A stretch of 64,000 nt of DNA, taken from Microcella sp. GTDB lineage: Bacteria; Actinomycetota; Actinomycetes; Actinomycetales; Microbacteriaceae. Shown piece by piece: positions 42,786 through 54,000 of this stretch; the first letter of the stretch is position 1; each line of letters starts with the position of its first letter. The position numbers were made by a program, and so were the translations under genes. The stretch is from contig NZ_JAHHDS010000003.1 of NCBI RefSeq assembly GCF_019739195.1, positions 434,001 through 498,000 on the forward strand, read 5' to 3'. Below the pieces are notes generated by a model. It searched no databases, was not told the origin of the DNA, and worked only from the letters and a program-made list of their open reading frames with translations.

Positions 42786-45467
42786 CTAGCGAGCAGGCCG
42801 AAGGCTACTCTCACGGGGCGGGTCGGCGGCGAGCGGCGAGGCCGCGCGGCTGATCGACCCGTTCGGCTCCGCAAGCCAGAACTCGGCGCGGCCCGGGTCG
42901 ATCGGCGGCAGTGGGTCGCGGTGACTGAGCAAGCTGCGCACGTCGGCCGCGTCGCAACCGATGATGGCGATCGGAACCTGCGTTCGAGCGGCACTCAGCA
43001 AAGACCACGCCGACTGCCAGTGCGCGGGCGTCGCAAGAAGGATGCGCGGCTGAATCGCCACACTGCGGTCGGGCGGTGCGGTCGACGCCGCGGCGGCCGA
43101 GACGTCGCCGATGACCTGATGCGGAAGCTGCGCGACCGCGATGCGCTCAGCAACGGAGTCGATGCGCGCCGCGATGATGATCGCGTCGCGATCAGAGTCG
43201 GGCAACCAGGGCGGTGCGGGTGCGGCGCGAGCAGCTGGCAACGTCGTGGTGGGCTCGATGACCTGAAGCTGCAGATCGCGCCACCACCCGCGCCCGGCCG
43301 GTGCGCGGCGATCGAAGAGACCGCGCGGTGCTCCGGCCATCGCGTGCTCGTCTGCGTCGGCGCACCGCAGGTGCACACGGCTCTCGAAGCGCCCGCCGAG
43401 CACCGAGCTGCCAGCGCTCGACGACGACGCAGATGCCGCCGCGGCACCTCCGGCTGCTCGCATCGCTCGCACCGCGGAATCCCATCGCGCTAGCAGCTCG
43501 GACGACCTGTCGCCCGCGGCTGCCAGAAGAAGATCGAGGCCGTCGCAGAGCAGTAGTGTGGCCGCAGGCGGGCGTACGGAGAGCTGCTCGAGCACAGACC
43601 ATGCTTCGGGAAGCGTCGGCGGCACCACGACGCACGATGTGTCGTCACCGACGCCTGCGGCGAGTGCGGCGAGCAGCGTTGACTTGCCGCTGCTCGATGC
43701 GCCGAGCACGACGAGGCAACCGTCGCGGGGCGGGTGCCACTGCGCACGGTACCGTGCGCGCTCATCCGGATCATCGAGTACTCCGAAAGTGATGCTGTCG
43801 ATCAGGGAGCGCGGCGGTGCAGGATCGCCGTGGTCGGGCGACGGGCGCTCGCTCGGGGGAAGGTCATCGACGGCGAGCCGCTCGGGGAGAGGCGGGCACC
43901 ACGTGCTGCCGCCCGCCTCGTGCGCGCTCCACCGTTCGAGCACCTGGTCGATGTCGTCGTCGTCGATGACGGCCGCCTGCAGGGGATGGGTGCCGTTCTC
44001 ACCCACCAGCATCGCTCGACCGGGCGGCGCAGCGATGAGTTCTCGCGCGCGCTCACCGACAATGCCTCCGGAAGCGGCGTCGGTGACCCGGAATGAGAGC
44101 CTGACCGGGCAATTGGCCGCGATGGCGTCGCGCACGACGCTCGCCGGGTGCTGCGTGCACAGCACCAGGTGCATGCCGAGCGAGCGACCTCGGGCCGCGA
44201 TGTCAGCGAACACACCGTGCAGCTCGGGAAAAGTCGCGGTCAGGGTGGCGAACTCGTCGACGAGCAGGAGTAGTCGGGGCAGCAGATCGGGTCGCTCGCG
44301 AATGTCGCGTGCGCCGGCGTCGCTCAGTGCCCGTTCCCGGTGCCGCAGCTCAGCGCGCAGCGAGCGCATCGCCCGCTGCGCGACGACCGGGTCGAGGTCG
44401 GTGACGAGACCGATGCAGTGGGGCAGCTCGGTCAGGCGCGCAAAGGTGGCCCCGCCCTTGAAATCGATGAACAGCAGTTGCGCCGCGCTCGGGGGCTCGG
44501 CCGCGGCCCAGCCGAGTGCGAGCGCGCGCAGCAGCTCGCTCTTGCCGCTGCCGGTCGTGCCGCCCACGAGGGCGTGCGGCCCCGACCCGACGAGGTCGAT
44601 CGCGACGACGCCTGACTCGCCGACGCCGATCGGCACGCCGACAAGGCCGGTCGCGGTTTCACCATGCCGCGAGAGAGTGCCCCATGAGACAGCGGTCGGC
44701 AGACGTCGTTCAGAGGCTGTCGACGATCGAGCCGCTTCGAGTTGTCGCCCGGTGACGAATTCAGGTCTCATCCGACGTACCGGGCGGCCCGCCTCGCGCA
44801 CCTCGACCAGGGTCGCAGAGATCACGGTGATCACGGAGGCACCGACGGGCGGCCCGTCAGACCCATCGGCATGACCGCCGCGCGCGGCGCGATGCAGCGT
44901 CACCCCCGGCTCGTGCGAGAGTCGACGGCACAGCACCTCGGCGACAAGGCCACTGCCCTCGACCACAAGGTGCCCACGAGCGATGAGGGCGGGAAGCTCA
45001 GGGTTCTGCTGGGCTCGCGCGAGCATCCGCCCCAGGCGCCGATCGTCATCGGAGTCGCCGACGCGATGCGCCGACTCGATCGCGACCGAGCTGCGGCCGA
45101 ACCCAGTGCCGATGCGCAGCGCCGCTGCCGCTCCCCCGTCGGCGAGCGAGCGGGGAGGATGCGGGGTGCTGCGCTCGGCCTCGCGCCGCTCGACCGCGTG
45201 GGCATGATCGATCGCCTGCTCGAACAGCGCGCACTCGCGGTCGAACCGCTCGGCCTCGGCACGGCGATGTCGGCGAGCCGACCGACGGCCATCGATGACG
45301 CCCGCGACGGCGACGATGGGACCCAGCGCGGCGAAGAGCAGCATGAACGGGGAGGCGAGCACCATGCCGATCACGACGGCACCAATCATGGGTGCGACCA
45401 CGGCGACCACCGGGAAAGGCGCAGTGCTGGGCGGGCGAGGGGGCTCGGGCATCGGCGGCAGAGGCAT
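42786..45467 (-). CDS. FtsK/SpoIIIE-type ATPase, EccC/EssC-like, last gene of kinase-FHA operon
   Basis: 893 residues. Two adjacent membrane segments near the N-terminus (about 18-60) followed by a basic cytoplasmic stretch, as in EccC/EssC coupling ATPases of type VII secretion. The first ATPase domain is intact: GGTTGSGKSE (about residue 305), FIDFKGG, LLLVDEFATL, LVLCTQHP. A second nucleotide-binding domain has GASSSGKST (about 590) with LLLCDGLDLLL as Walker B but little other FtsK sequence, so it may be inactive. EssC carries FHA domains at its N-terminus; here the FHA domain is a separate gene upstream. ATG at 45467 preferred over GTG at 45488. No WXG100 gene is seen. Confidence 0.87.
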   Translation of the reverse strand: MPLPPMPEPPRPPSTAPFPVVAVVAPMIGAVVIGMVLASPFMLLFAALGPIVAVAGVIDGRRSARRHRRAEAERFDRECALFEQAIDHAHAVERREAERSTPHPPRSLADGGAAAALRIGTGFGRSSVAIESAHRVGDSDDDRRLGRMLARAQQNPELPALIARGHLVVEGSGLVAEVLCRRLSHEPGVTLHRAARGGHADGSDGPPVGASVITVISATLVEVREAGRPVRRMRPEFVTGRQLEAARSSTASERRLPTAVSWGTLSRHGETATGLVGVPIGVGESGVVAIDLVGSGPHALVGGTTGSGKSELLRALALGWAAAEPPSAAQLLFIDFKGGATFARLTELPHCIGLVTDLDPVVAQRAMRSLRAELRHRERALSDAGARDIRERPDLLPRLLLLVDEFATLTATFPELHGVFADIAARGRSLGMHLVLCTQHPASVVRDAIAANCPVRLSFRVTDAASGGIVGERARELIAAPPGRAMLVGENGTHPLQAAVIDDDDIDQVLERWSAHEAGGSTWCPPLPERLAVDDLPPSERPSPDHGDPAPPRSLIDSITFGVLDDPDERARYRAQWHPPRDGCLVVLGASSSGKSTLLAALAAGVGDDTSCVVVPPTLPEAWSVLEQLSVRPPAATLLLCDGLDLLLAAAGDRSSELLARWDSAVRAMRAAGGAAAASASSSSAGSSVLGGRFESRVHLRCADADEHAMAGAPRGLFDRRAPAGRGWWRDLQLQVIEPTTTLPAARAAPAPPWLPDSDRDAIIIAARIDSVAERIAVAQLPHQVIGDVSAAAASTAPPDRSVAIQPRILLATPAHWQSAWSLLSAARTQVPIAIIGCDAADVRSLLSHRDPLPPIDPGRAEFWLAEPNGSISRAASPLAADPPRESSLRPAR

Positions 45468-45561
45468 CGTGCCCCCATGACACCGCACGTCGAGGCACTC
45501 GCCCTCGTGGGCGGCCGGTTTCGTGCCGGAGTCAGCGGTGATGGACGGTGGGGAGGAGCCG

Positions 45562-46311
45562 CTAACTGAGCAGCAGGTACTGATCGCCCAGGTCGACCCG
45601 GGTTCCGCGCTCGACCGGATACCGCCGGCCCGGCACGCACGGCAGGGGCTCGGCGCCCGGTTCTCGGATCACCGTGCCGTTGCCGGAGTGCCGATCGCTG
45701 ATCCAGAACACGCCGTCGTTATGGCCGAACTCGAGGTGCGTCTTGGAGACGGAGCGCCCGGGGTCGACGATAGTCACCACGTGATCGACCACTTCGCCCG
45801 GCTCGGGTCGAGGGTTGCGTCCGGCGAGCCCCGACCCGATCACGGTGTAGCTCTCGCCCGTGCTGAACTGCAGCACGAACCGCTCGCCTTCGCCGGCGGG
45901 TGGAGCGGCGATGGCACTCTCAGCGGCAAGCCGCTGGCCGCATCCGGCGCAGAATCGATCGTCTGATTCTGCGGGCGTGCCGCACGCGGTGCACGCTACT
46001 GCCGGTGACGGGGGCGGCTCGGGCTCGGGCTCCGGTGTGGGCTCCGGCTCAGGCTCAGACTCAGACTCAGGTTCCGGCTCAGGCTCAGACTCAGACTCAG
46101 ACTCAGACTCAGACTCAGACTCAGACTCCGGCTCCGGCTCCGGCTCCGGCGCGGGCTCCGCGACAGGCTCAAACTCGATGCGCGCGTTGACCGGCGCTTC
46201 CGGCCTTCCGTCGACCGGGGGCACGACTGATCGCGCCGATACTGATCGCCCGCACTCGCCGCAGAACATCGCGATGGGCGGCAGATCGGCACCGCAGTGC
46301 TGGCAGTTCAT
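45562..46311 (-). CDS. Double zinc-ribbon protein with acidic repeat and C-terminal FHA domain
   Basis: 249 residues. Two zinc ribbons, [18 protein letters not shown] (residues 3-20) and CTACG...FCAGC (about 107-125), flank a Pro-Glu/Ser-Glu repeat of about 48 residues. An FHA phosphothreonine-binding domain fills about 150-249: [30 protein letters not shown] domains dock on sites phosphorylated by Ser/Thr kinases, and one lies in the operon. ATG overlaps the upstream stop by 4 bases, with GGAGG very close (2 bases). The repeat is encoded by hexamer DNA repeats. Confidence 0.88.
   Translation of the reverse strand: MNCQHCGADLPPIAMFCGECGRSVSARSVVPPVDGRPEAPVNARIEFEPVAEPAPEPEPEPESESESESESESESEPEPEPESESEPEPEPTPEPEPEPPPSPAVACTACGTPAESDDRFCAGCGQRLAAESAIAAPPAGEGERFVLQFSTGESYTVIGSGLAGRNPRPEPGEVVDHVVTIVDPGRSVSKTHLEFGHNDGVFWISDRHSGNGTVIREPGAEPLPCVPGRRYPVERGTRVDLGDQYLLLS
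46018..46160. repeat. Hexanucleotide repeat tract coding Ser-Glu/Pro-Glu
   Basis: Repeated CTCAGA and CTCCGG units, including about seven uninterrupted CTCAGA copies near 46084-46126. Since the unit is 6 bases, slippage changes linker length by two residues without shifting the frame. Confidence 0.85.
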
Positions 46312-48638
46312 GCCCTCCGGCCCCCCGTCGACGCTGGCATCGCCCCAGAATACCGACGCAGCGACGCGGGCGAGATCGCGGCCCGCCACCGGTCGCGTCG
46401 CGAGCGGCCATCGGCGAGGGATGCCCGCACGGCGTCAGCCGCGACCCACACGGTGTCGGCCTCAGAGCTCGTGGGCTCTTCGGGCGCGTACACCGCGCGG
46501 TCTGCGACGCGTGCGAGCACGAGCGCCTGTGGTCGATCGAGCACGGTCGCCAGTTCTGATCGGGTCGCCGCCCGCGGCAGCTCGACTCCGAAGTCTCGTG
46601 CCTCGTCGATCAGCTCGCGCCACCCGCCCAAGATGCGCGCGGTGGGGTCTGCTGCGGTGCGGCGACGTCGGCGGCGCCGCAGCTTGGCCGCCACGACTCC
46701 GAGCATCGGCGACGCGATGAGTCCGGCGACGAGCAGCACCCAGCCGAGCACGGAGACGACAGTCAGCACGGCCTGCCAGAACGGGTCGATCGCGGGATCA
46801 TCGGCCTGCTCGATCTCGGGCGGCGCGAGCTCGTCGAGGGCCGGCGGGTCATCGACGGGCGGCTGCGGTGCGTTCTGGGGCCGCGAGACGGGAGTCGGGT
46901 CATCCGGCTCGATCGGTGGCAGTTCACGTCGATCAGGAACGACGTCGACAGGCACCCACCCCGACGACCCGGTCGAGATCTCGACCCACGCCGTGCGCTC
47001 GCCCTCGAGCACCGTGACCTCTGCTCCGCCATCGATTGGCCCGAATCCGAGCACGACGCGCGAGGGGAATCCGAGCTCGCGGGCGATGAGGGCGGCGGCC
47101 GCGGCGTATTGCTCGGCATCACCGATCATCGGTCGTTGAGTGAAGAGCTCATCGAGGCGCTCGATCGAATGGCCCGAGCGGCTCGGCGCCTCGTCGTCGG
47201 CCACGCCGTGGCTGAGGTAGCCATCGCGCTGCAGAGCGGCGACTGCGCGCTGCAGTCGAGCACCCGCAGCCTGGTCGACGGGGGCGACGGCGTCGAGCCA
47301 TTCGCGCAGCGATTCCGGAACCGCAATGATGCCGGGCACCTCGGCGTCACCCGGCACAGCCGTCGAGAGCGTCGCGGGCGCGCGCTCGGTCACGACCGAC
47401 TCGAGGGTGTACTCGAGACCGGCGTCGGCGCCGCCCACGAGCGCGGCCGAGCCCGTCACGGCGTTGAACACGAATTGGTCGCGCACGTCGGCGGCCTCGT
47501 CGCCCGCGAACTCGATCGCGCCGAATTCGCCGATGATCGGAAGCCAGACGCCGGTCGCCCGTTCGAGTCGAAGAGTGATCTGCACCCGTTCTCCGTCGAT
47601 GCCAGTGAGGTCGCGCTGCGTCGGAATGCGCACGAACCGGCCAGACTCGCTGTCGACGCTGTCGCTCCCCACCGCGAACACGACCCCGTCGTAGCTGTCG
47701 AGCACGGCCAGGCGAACGCGACTGCCCGCCGGAGCCCCCGCAATGGTCAACGCTGGCGCCCCCACGACCTCCTCGGCGAACGAGGCGCGATAGGCGGCGA
47801 GCGGGCTGGGCTGCTCGAGCGGATCGAAGGGTCGCTCCACGACCGTGCGCAACACCGTGCGCTCCCCCGCCGGCGGCAGCATCGCGACCGCCCCCGCGCC
47901 CGCGCCGCCGGCGACGAGCACGAGGGCAAGGGCGGTGGCGATCGCTCGAGTACCAGCCCATCGCGAATCGGCAGCGGAGGCCGCCGCGCCGAGTAAGGCG
48001 CGACGCCGATGCCGTCTCCAGACCGCCATCCACAGCAGCAGCACCGCTGCCAGCGAGATCGCGGTCGAGATCGGCAGCTCGACTCGCTCGGGGCCGAGCC
48101 CGATCGCCAGCGGCAGCGCTGCCAGCGGCACGGCTGCGGCGAGCTCGCCCACCTCGGTGCGCAGCGCGATCGAGAGGGTCAGCAGTGGCCCGATTAACAG
48201 GATGACGAGAGCGGGGACCAGCAGCGCCTGATAGTTGCCGACCGGCAGGTCAATCGTGACGAGTTGACGCCAGCCGAGGGCGACCCCGGCGACGAGGTCG
48301 AGCAGGCCCTGCGGCTCGGGAAGCACGCCGTACACGGTGCGCGACGGCACGGCGAGCGGAACACCGACCACGACGAAGGCTGCGCTGGCGGCAAGGATCA
48401 CGCCCCACGCCGGCCAGTGCCCGAGCGTCGACACTAGACCGAGGGTCGTCGCGATGACGATGGCGACGACCGCGAGAATGACGAAGGACGGGTCGCGATA
48501 GATCGGCCAGAGCACCGCCGCGATGAGGCTCCACGCCGCGATCGTGAAGACGGTCGCCGAGACGAGCACCGAGGTGCGCGGGGTCGGACGACGCGTCGCC
48601 GGTCTCGACGCGGCGCGATGGGGTGCGGATGCTCGCAT
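46308..48638 (-). CDS. Membrane protein with transglutaminase-like domain, catalytic residues lost
   Basis: 776 residues. N-terminal block of about six membrane segments (about 20-235), an extracellular DUF3488/transglutaminase-like region (about 270-590), one membrane segment near 640-665 and a cytoplasmic Arg-rich tail. The transglutaminase core is recognisable as [29 protein letters not shown] ... [21 protein letters not shown], but the nucleophile Cys (usual G-D/N-C-x-x-Y/F-A) is Ala and the His of H-A-W is Thr; the Asp remains. So it is probably a pseudoenzyme. Usual partner of MoxR and DUF58 genes. ATG at 48638 overlaps the DUF58 stop by one base. Confidence 0.87.
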   Translation of the reverse strand: MRASAPHRAASRPATRRPTPRTSVLVSATVFTIAAWSLIAAVLWPIYRDPSFVILAVVAIVIATTLGLVSTLGHWPAWGVILAASAAFVVVGVPLAVPSRTVYGVLPEPQGLLDLVAGVALGWRQLVTIDLPVGNYQALLVPALVILLIGPLLTLSIALRTEVGELAAAVPLAALPLAIGLGPERVELPISTAISLAAVLLLWMAVWRRHRRRALLGAAASAADSRWAGTRAIATALALVLVAGGAGAGAVAMLPPAGERTVLRTVVERPFDPLEQPSPLAAYRASFAEEVVGAPALTIAGAPAGSRVRLAVLDSYDGVVFAVGSDSVDSESGRFVRIPTQRDLTGIDGERVQITLRLERATGVWLPIIGEFGAIEFAGDEAADVRDQFVFNAVTGSAALVGGADAGLEYTLESVVTERAPATLSTAVPGDAEVPGIIAVPESLREWLDAVAPVDQAAGARLQRAVAALQRDGYLSHGVADDEAPSRSGHSIERLDELFTQRPMIGDAEQYAAAAALIARELGFPSRVVLGFGPIDGGAEVTVLEGERTAWVEISTGSSGWVPVDVVPDRRELPPIEPDDPTPVSRPQNAPQPPVDDPPALDELAPPEIEQADDPAIDPFWQAVLTVVSVLGWVLLVAGLIASPMLGVVAAKLRRRRRRRTAADPTARILGGWRELIDEARDFGVELPRAATRSELATVLDRPQALVLARVADRAVYAPEEPTSSEADTVWVAADAVRASLADGRSRRDRWRAAISPASLRRYSGAMPASTGGRRA

Positions 48639-50035
48639 CAGGAATCGCCGCCCCGCATCGCATGACGAAGGTCGGTGAGCGAGCCGATCGTGACGACCGA
48701 GAAAGAGCCGAGTCGGCGCCGCCCGGGCACGCGCTCCGGGTCGCACTGCAGCACGACGACCGCGACGGCCGGCGGAAAGCCCGCGGCGGCCGTGCGCAGC
48801 CTCGCGGCGGTCACGGTCGAACCCACGACGAGGAAAGCCACCGAGACGCCTCTCGTACCCTCACCGGCGAGCCGCGCCACATCGAGGATTCCCAGTGCCG
48901 CAGGGCCGTGCTCGACGAGCGCCAGCTCGTCGAGCAATCGAGTGGGCGTCAGGGTCGACAGCGGTCGCAGCGCGACCACGGCGCGCTTCGCGAAGTCGGG
49001 CGTGACGGCGCTCACGACGACCGACACCTCGCGAGCATCCCGAATCGCCCGAGCACCGAGGCTCGCGGTGACACTCACGGCGAGCTCGAACTCCGCGTCA
49101 GACCCGAAATCGATGCTCGCGATGCTCTGTGCGACCACGAGGTGACTGCGTCGAGTCTCTTCGAACTGGCGCACCATGAGGGCACCCGTCTTCGCCGTCG
49201 ACTTCCAGTGGATGTGGCGGCGGTCGTCACCAGGCACGTACTCGCGCAAGGCGTGGAAGGCCAGATCGCTCGGCGTCAGATCACGCGTCGGCTGGCCCTC
49301 GAGGTCGCGCACGAGGCCGCTCGAGGTCGACGGGATGTCGATTGTTCGCGGGTGCACGATGATCTCGAGCGGGTCGGTCCAGATCAGCTCACGGCGCACG
49401 AGGCCGATCGGATCGGCTCGCAGAGTTCGCACCGGCCCGAGGGCCAAGCGGCCGCGCCGCTGAGTGGGCACTGCCAGCTCGCGCTCGACCACGTGACCGG
49501 GCGCGAGACCGTGAATGCTCACGGGCACGATGACGGTGCCGACGGGCACGTCGATCACCTGGGCGAACGAGCGTCGACCCGTCGGGTTCGTCACCCTCAG
49601 CACGGCCGACGCTTCATCGCCGACCGCGACCCGGCTGGGCGGCGGGCTCAGCTCGATCGCCAGCCGCACCCGGCCGACGAGGTAAAGCGCAGCGACGACC
49701 GCGAGCGTCGCCCCGATGGTTCCGAGCACGATGAGCTCGACCCAGCCCCAGGCGTACCCCGCGAGAAGCATGAGCGGAATGAGCACCGCGACCGTCCAGC
49801 CGAGTGGTGTGATGACCGACGAGGCAGCGCGCACGGCCGATGCGAGTGCCGCTCGCACCGTGCGCAGGGCGCGTACGACGACGACGACGAGATCAGCCAC
49901 GACCCCCGTGCGCTCGCCCACGATGCGCGTGCGTGCCGTCGTGACCGTCGAGGCGAGCGTCGACTCGTCGGGCGCGCGACGATGCCGCTCGCCCGACGTC
50001 GTGCGAGGAGAGCGGTCAGATACCGGGGTCGTCAC
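48638..50035 (-). CDS. DUF58-domain membrane protein
   Basis: 465 residues. Two membrane segments (about 75-120) after a cytoplasmic region of 70 residues, then an all-beta segment and the DUF58 signature LREYVPGDDRRHIHWKSTAKTGALMVRQFEE (about 255-285), which leads into a von Willebrand A-like fold. DUF58 proteins occur with MoxR ATPases and transglutaminase-like proteins, and are thought to act with them in envelope complex assembly. GTG at 50035 overlaps the MoxR stop by 4 bases. Confidence 0.9.
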   Translation of the reverse strand: MTTPVSDRSPRTTSGERHRRAPDESTLASTVTTARTRIVGERTGVVADLVVVVVRALRTVRAALASAVRAASSVITPLGWTVAVLIPLMLLAGYAWGWVELIVLGTIGATLAVVAALYLVGRVRLAIELSPPPSRVAVGDEASAVLRVTNPTGRRSFAQVIDVPVGTVIVPVSIHGLAPGHVVERELAVPTQRRGRLALGPVRTLRADPIGLVRRELIWTDPLEIIVHPRTIDIPSTSSGLVRDLEGQPTRDLTPSDLAFHALREYVPGDDRRHIHWKSTAKTGALMVRQFEETRRSHLVVAQSIASIDFGSDAEFELAVSVTASLGARAIRDAREVSVVVSAVTPDFAKRAVVALRPLSTLTPTRLLDELALVEHGPAALGILDVARLAGEGTRGVSVAFLVVGSTVTAARLRTAAAGFPPAVAVVVLQCDPERVPGRRRLGSFSVVTIGSLTDLRHAMRGGDS

Positions 50036-51000
50036 ACGGCGACCCGATCGCTCGGCGGCGGCGTCTCGACGAGCACCTGGGCGATGACCGCACCGGAGGT
50101 CACGCCGTCGAACTCCGACTCGGGGTCGAGCCCGAGGCGGTGCGCGAGCACGGGCTCGGCGAGCGCCTTCACGTCGTCGGGAACCACGTAGTGGCGGCCG
50201 TTGATGGCCGCGAACGTCTTGGAGCAGCGGATGAGCGCCAGCGCCCCGCGCACGCTCGCCCCGAGGCGCACATCAGCGTTCGTGCGCGTGGCCTCGACCA
50301 GTCGAGCGACATAATCGGTGATCACGGGGTCGACGTGAACGGTGCGCGCGACGGCAATCATGTCGCGCACGGCATCGAGGCCGACGACCGGCTCGACGAC
50401 CTCGGCCCGCGGTCCGCCCGCGCCGTCGAGAATGCGCACGGTGGCCGCATGGTCGGGGTAGCCGATCGCGGTCTTCATGAGGAATCGGTCGAGCTGAGCC
50501 TCAGGCAATCGGTAGGTGCCCGCCTGCTCGATCGGGTTCTGCGTCGCGATGACGAGGAACGGAGCCTCGACAGGATGCGTGACGCCGTCGATCGTGACGT
50601 GTCCCTCCTCCATGACCTCGAGCAGGGCCGACTGCGTCTTGGGGCTCGCCCGGTTGATCTCGTCGGCGAGCACGATCGTGGCGAAGACGGGTCCGGGGTG
50701 AAACTCGAACTCGCCCGTGCGCTGGTCGTAGACCGTCATGCCCGTGATGTCGCCGGGCAGCAGATCCGGCGTGAACTGCACGCGCGTCGTCGTGCCCCGG
50801 ATGCTCTGCGCGAGTGCGCGCGCCATCGACGTCTTGCCCGTTCCCGGCACGTCTTCGAGCAGCAGGTGCCCTTCGCTCAGCAGGGCCGTGAGGCCGAGCC
50901 TGATCACGTACTCCTTACCCAGCACGACCCGCTCGACGTTCGAGACGATGCGGTCGACGACTTCGGCGAACCAGGTCGCCTGCTCGGGGGTCATGGTCAT
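50032..51000 (-). CDS. MoxR-family AAA+ ATPase
   Basis: 322 residues. Walker A EDVPGTGKTSMARAL (about 43-57), Walker B VLADEINRASPKTQSALLEVMEE (about 103-125), sensor 1 ATQNPIEQAGTYRLPEAQLDRF and a C-terminal lid. MoxR ATPases act as chaperones that remodel or load metal or partner into VWA-type proteins such as the DUF58 protein encoded next. ATG at 51000 overlaps the stop of the giant surface protein by 4 bases; ATG at 50994 is an alternative. Confidence 0.93.
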   Translation of the reverse strand: MTMTPEQATWFAEVVDRIVSNVERVVLGKEYVIRLGLTALLSEGHLLLEDVPGTGKTSMARALAQSIRGTTTRVQFTPDLLPGDITGMTVYDQRTGEFEFHPGPVFATIVLADEINRASPKTQSALLEVMEEGHVTIDGVTHPVEAPFLVIATQNPIEQAGTYRLPEAQLDRFLMKTAIGYPDHAATVRILDGAGGPRAEVVEPVVGLDAVRDMIAVARTVHVDPVITDYVARLVEATRTNADVRLGASVRGALALIRCSKTFAAINGRHYVVPDDVKALAEPVLAHRLGLDPESEFDGVTSGAVIAQVLVETPPPSDRVAV

Positions 51001-54000
51001 GGTCGATACTCCCGTGTGTAGGTGAGTGAGCCGACGGTCACGGTGATGACCAGTCGGGGATCGTCGGGTGGGTCTGCTGCGATGGTGCACGGCGACGTGG
51101 CGGGATCCCCTTGCACGATGCCGCCGAGGCACTCGTAGCCGACGCTCGAGTAGGCGCCAGCATCCATCGGGGTCCAGGCGATCTCGACGATGCGGTCGTC
51201 GGGGGGTCCGCCGCTCTCGGTGATCGTCACGGAGGGGTCAATGCGCACCGCGACGCCGACTGCGATCGCCGACGACCAGGCACCGCACAGCAGCTCTTCG
51301 TACTGCCGGCAGCCGCGCACCTCGACGGCGAGATCGCGCCCGTACTGCAGCCCGCCGGCTGTGAGCAGAATCGGCAGCGCCGTGGGTGCCGAGACGTCAC
51401 CGATCGGCGCGAGCGAGACCGCATCCACCAACTGGTACTGCACGACATCGACCGGGTCTCCGCCCGCGGTCGAGACGCCCGTCAGCCTGAAGTCCCATCG
51501 ACCCGTGTCGACTGCCTCGGGGCCGGTGGTGGTGATGCCCGAAACAGCGGTCGGCCGTGGTCGAGGCGTCGCCGTGACCTCGGCGCTCGCGGTGCAGCCC
51601 TGGCCGTTGTAGGCGTAAACCACGACGCGATAGGTGGTGTCGACCGCGAGTCCGTCGACCACCGTCGACGTCGACGTCGGTGCGAACTGAGTAACGCCGG
51701 AGGGCGGAGAGTGCGTGGGCTCCCCCGACTCGACGCCCGTCACCGTGCAGGCAGGCGCTGTGCCGCTGCTGGAGATCCAGAGGTAGTACGCCGTGATCGA
51801 CCGGCCGTTCGCGGCGAAGGCACCGTTCCACGAGACGCTCACCGAGTTGTCGCCCGAGCCCGACTCCGTGGTCGATCCGACCGCGCTTGGCGCCGTGAGG
51901 GCCAACGGTGCTCCCGCGGGCACCCCTGAGGTGGTGGCGGCGTTCCAACTCGTCAGGGGTTCGAATGAGTCGTTGCGCGCACTGACCGATACCGAGTACG
52001 ACGTACCGTTGGCGAGCGCCCCGGCATCCACGACATTGAGCCAATAGACGGTCCCGATTGCATCATCGGCCGAGACGGTGAGCGTGCGCGAGACGCTGCC
52101 GACCGTGATGCGATAGCTGCGAATGGGGCTCGCAGCACTGTCTTGGCCGGGCTTGCTCCAGCCAATGCGCAATCCGCCGTCGAGCGGCGAGACCCCGACG
52201 ATCGTCGGGGCGGGGGGAACGAGGTCGCTCCAGACGGCCTCGGCGATCGCGGTGGGCGCCGACGGACCCTGCGCGTTGACGGCGATGACGCTCACCCGCA
52301 CTCTGTTGTCTGGCCCGTTGCCCGGCGTGGGTACGCTGCACGGCGATGACGGGCACGACGTCGTGGTCGATGAACCGTCGCTCACTCGCGTCACGGTCGC
52401 GTCGAACCGCTCGATCGGGGCGTTGTTCGACGCGCCAGGCGACCACGCGATCGTCAGGCTGCGATTGGCATACGACTGCACGCGTAGCGACGTGACCGGG
52501 TCGGGCACATCTTGCACCGAGATGCGCACCGCGCCCCACACCAAGCGCTCCGGGTCTGCGGTCGCATCGGCCACCTGGTACTCGAGATTCGTGTCGATGG
52601 GGGCGGCTGTCTCGCTGATCGTCGCGAGCAGTGTTTGACCGTCGGCGCTCGGTACGATGCTGACCCCCGCCGGCAGGCTGCCCTGATCGAGGCCGCGCAC
52701 GTCGACGACGCGCAGCGGCTGGCCGGGGAACGGGTTGGTGGCCTGGTCGTTGTCGAGCACCCTGATCGTCGTCGTCTCGCCGCGAGGCGCGATGATGGCG
52801 TCGGGGGCGGGTCGAGCGAGCGGGCGCGTCGAGGCGACGACCGAGACCTGGATGCGGCCCGCAGTGCCCTGCGCGGCGTCGTCTCGCACACCCAGGGTGA
52901 CGCCCGTCGTCGAGCCGCGGGGCGTGCTCGGCGGCACCCTCACGAGCAGAGACTGCCCCGACAGTTCGACCTCGAGACCCGGCGTGGGGCCATCGATGAT
53001 CGAATAGGCGAGCTCGTCGACGTCATCGGGGTACGGGTAGGCCGTGACACGCACGAGGTCGAGAAGCCGCTCTTGCCCGGGCTCAAGCTCGAGCGTGGCC
53101 CCGACGAGCGCGGGCGGCTGGTTCTCGCGAGGGGTCACGTCGATCGGCAGAACGATCGTCGCGACTCTGCCTTCCGGGTCATCTGCTGACTCGCCATCGG
53201 TCACCTCGAAAGTCAGCGAGGCCGGGCCGAAGTAGAGGTCGGCCGAGGTAAAGCGCAGAGTGTCGTCGTCGACGACGAGGCCGTCACCGTTCGACTGGGT
53301 GGCGCTCACGGTCGCCGAGTCGGTCAACCGCACCGACGCCCCCCCGACGGCGAGCACGTAGTCATTGATGTCGATGGTGACGGTCTCTTCACTGATCACC
53401 TCGACGCGCTCGGCGCGCCGGTCGAGCTGAGGTAGCGCGTCATCGGTACCCGGCACCCAGATGAACGCGGTCGAACGCACATCGGGATCAGCCGGGTGCA
53501 CGACCTGGAAGGGGATGATCTGCCGTTGCTCGCCGACCGTGACGAGAACGCGCCGATCAGGCTGCACACTCGCCCCCGACTCGTAACCCGGCACGAGCTG
53601 CAGACCCAGGTCGGAGACATCGCCCTCGGCGAAGAAAACACGGGCGAGCACATCGACAGCGATCTCGTCGCGGTCGAGGATGTCGGTGAGCGAGAGCACA
53701 GTATCGCGTGCGACGGGTGCAGAGAGCGGGGCATCCGGGCCGACCGTGACTGTGACGAACGCTTGTGATGCACCCGCGAGCTCGTTCTCGATCGTGTAGA
53801 CGAGCCCGTACTGCCCCGGCGTGCTCGGCGGCGTCACGCGCACGAACTGACCGTCGACCACCTCGGCAACGACGGCCTCGTCGTTGGCCTCGATACCCGT
53901 GACCGTCAACGCGGTGCCGTCAGGATCAGTGTCGTTCTCGAGCACGGGCACGAGCACCCTGAATCCCGGACGGATCAGCACCTGGTCGTCGTTCGCGACG

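Noticed and set aside
46018-46160. CRISPR-like repeat array
   Set aside because: The repeats are contiguous hexamers without spacers and lie in an open coding frame.
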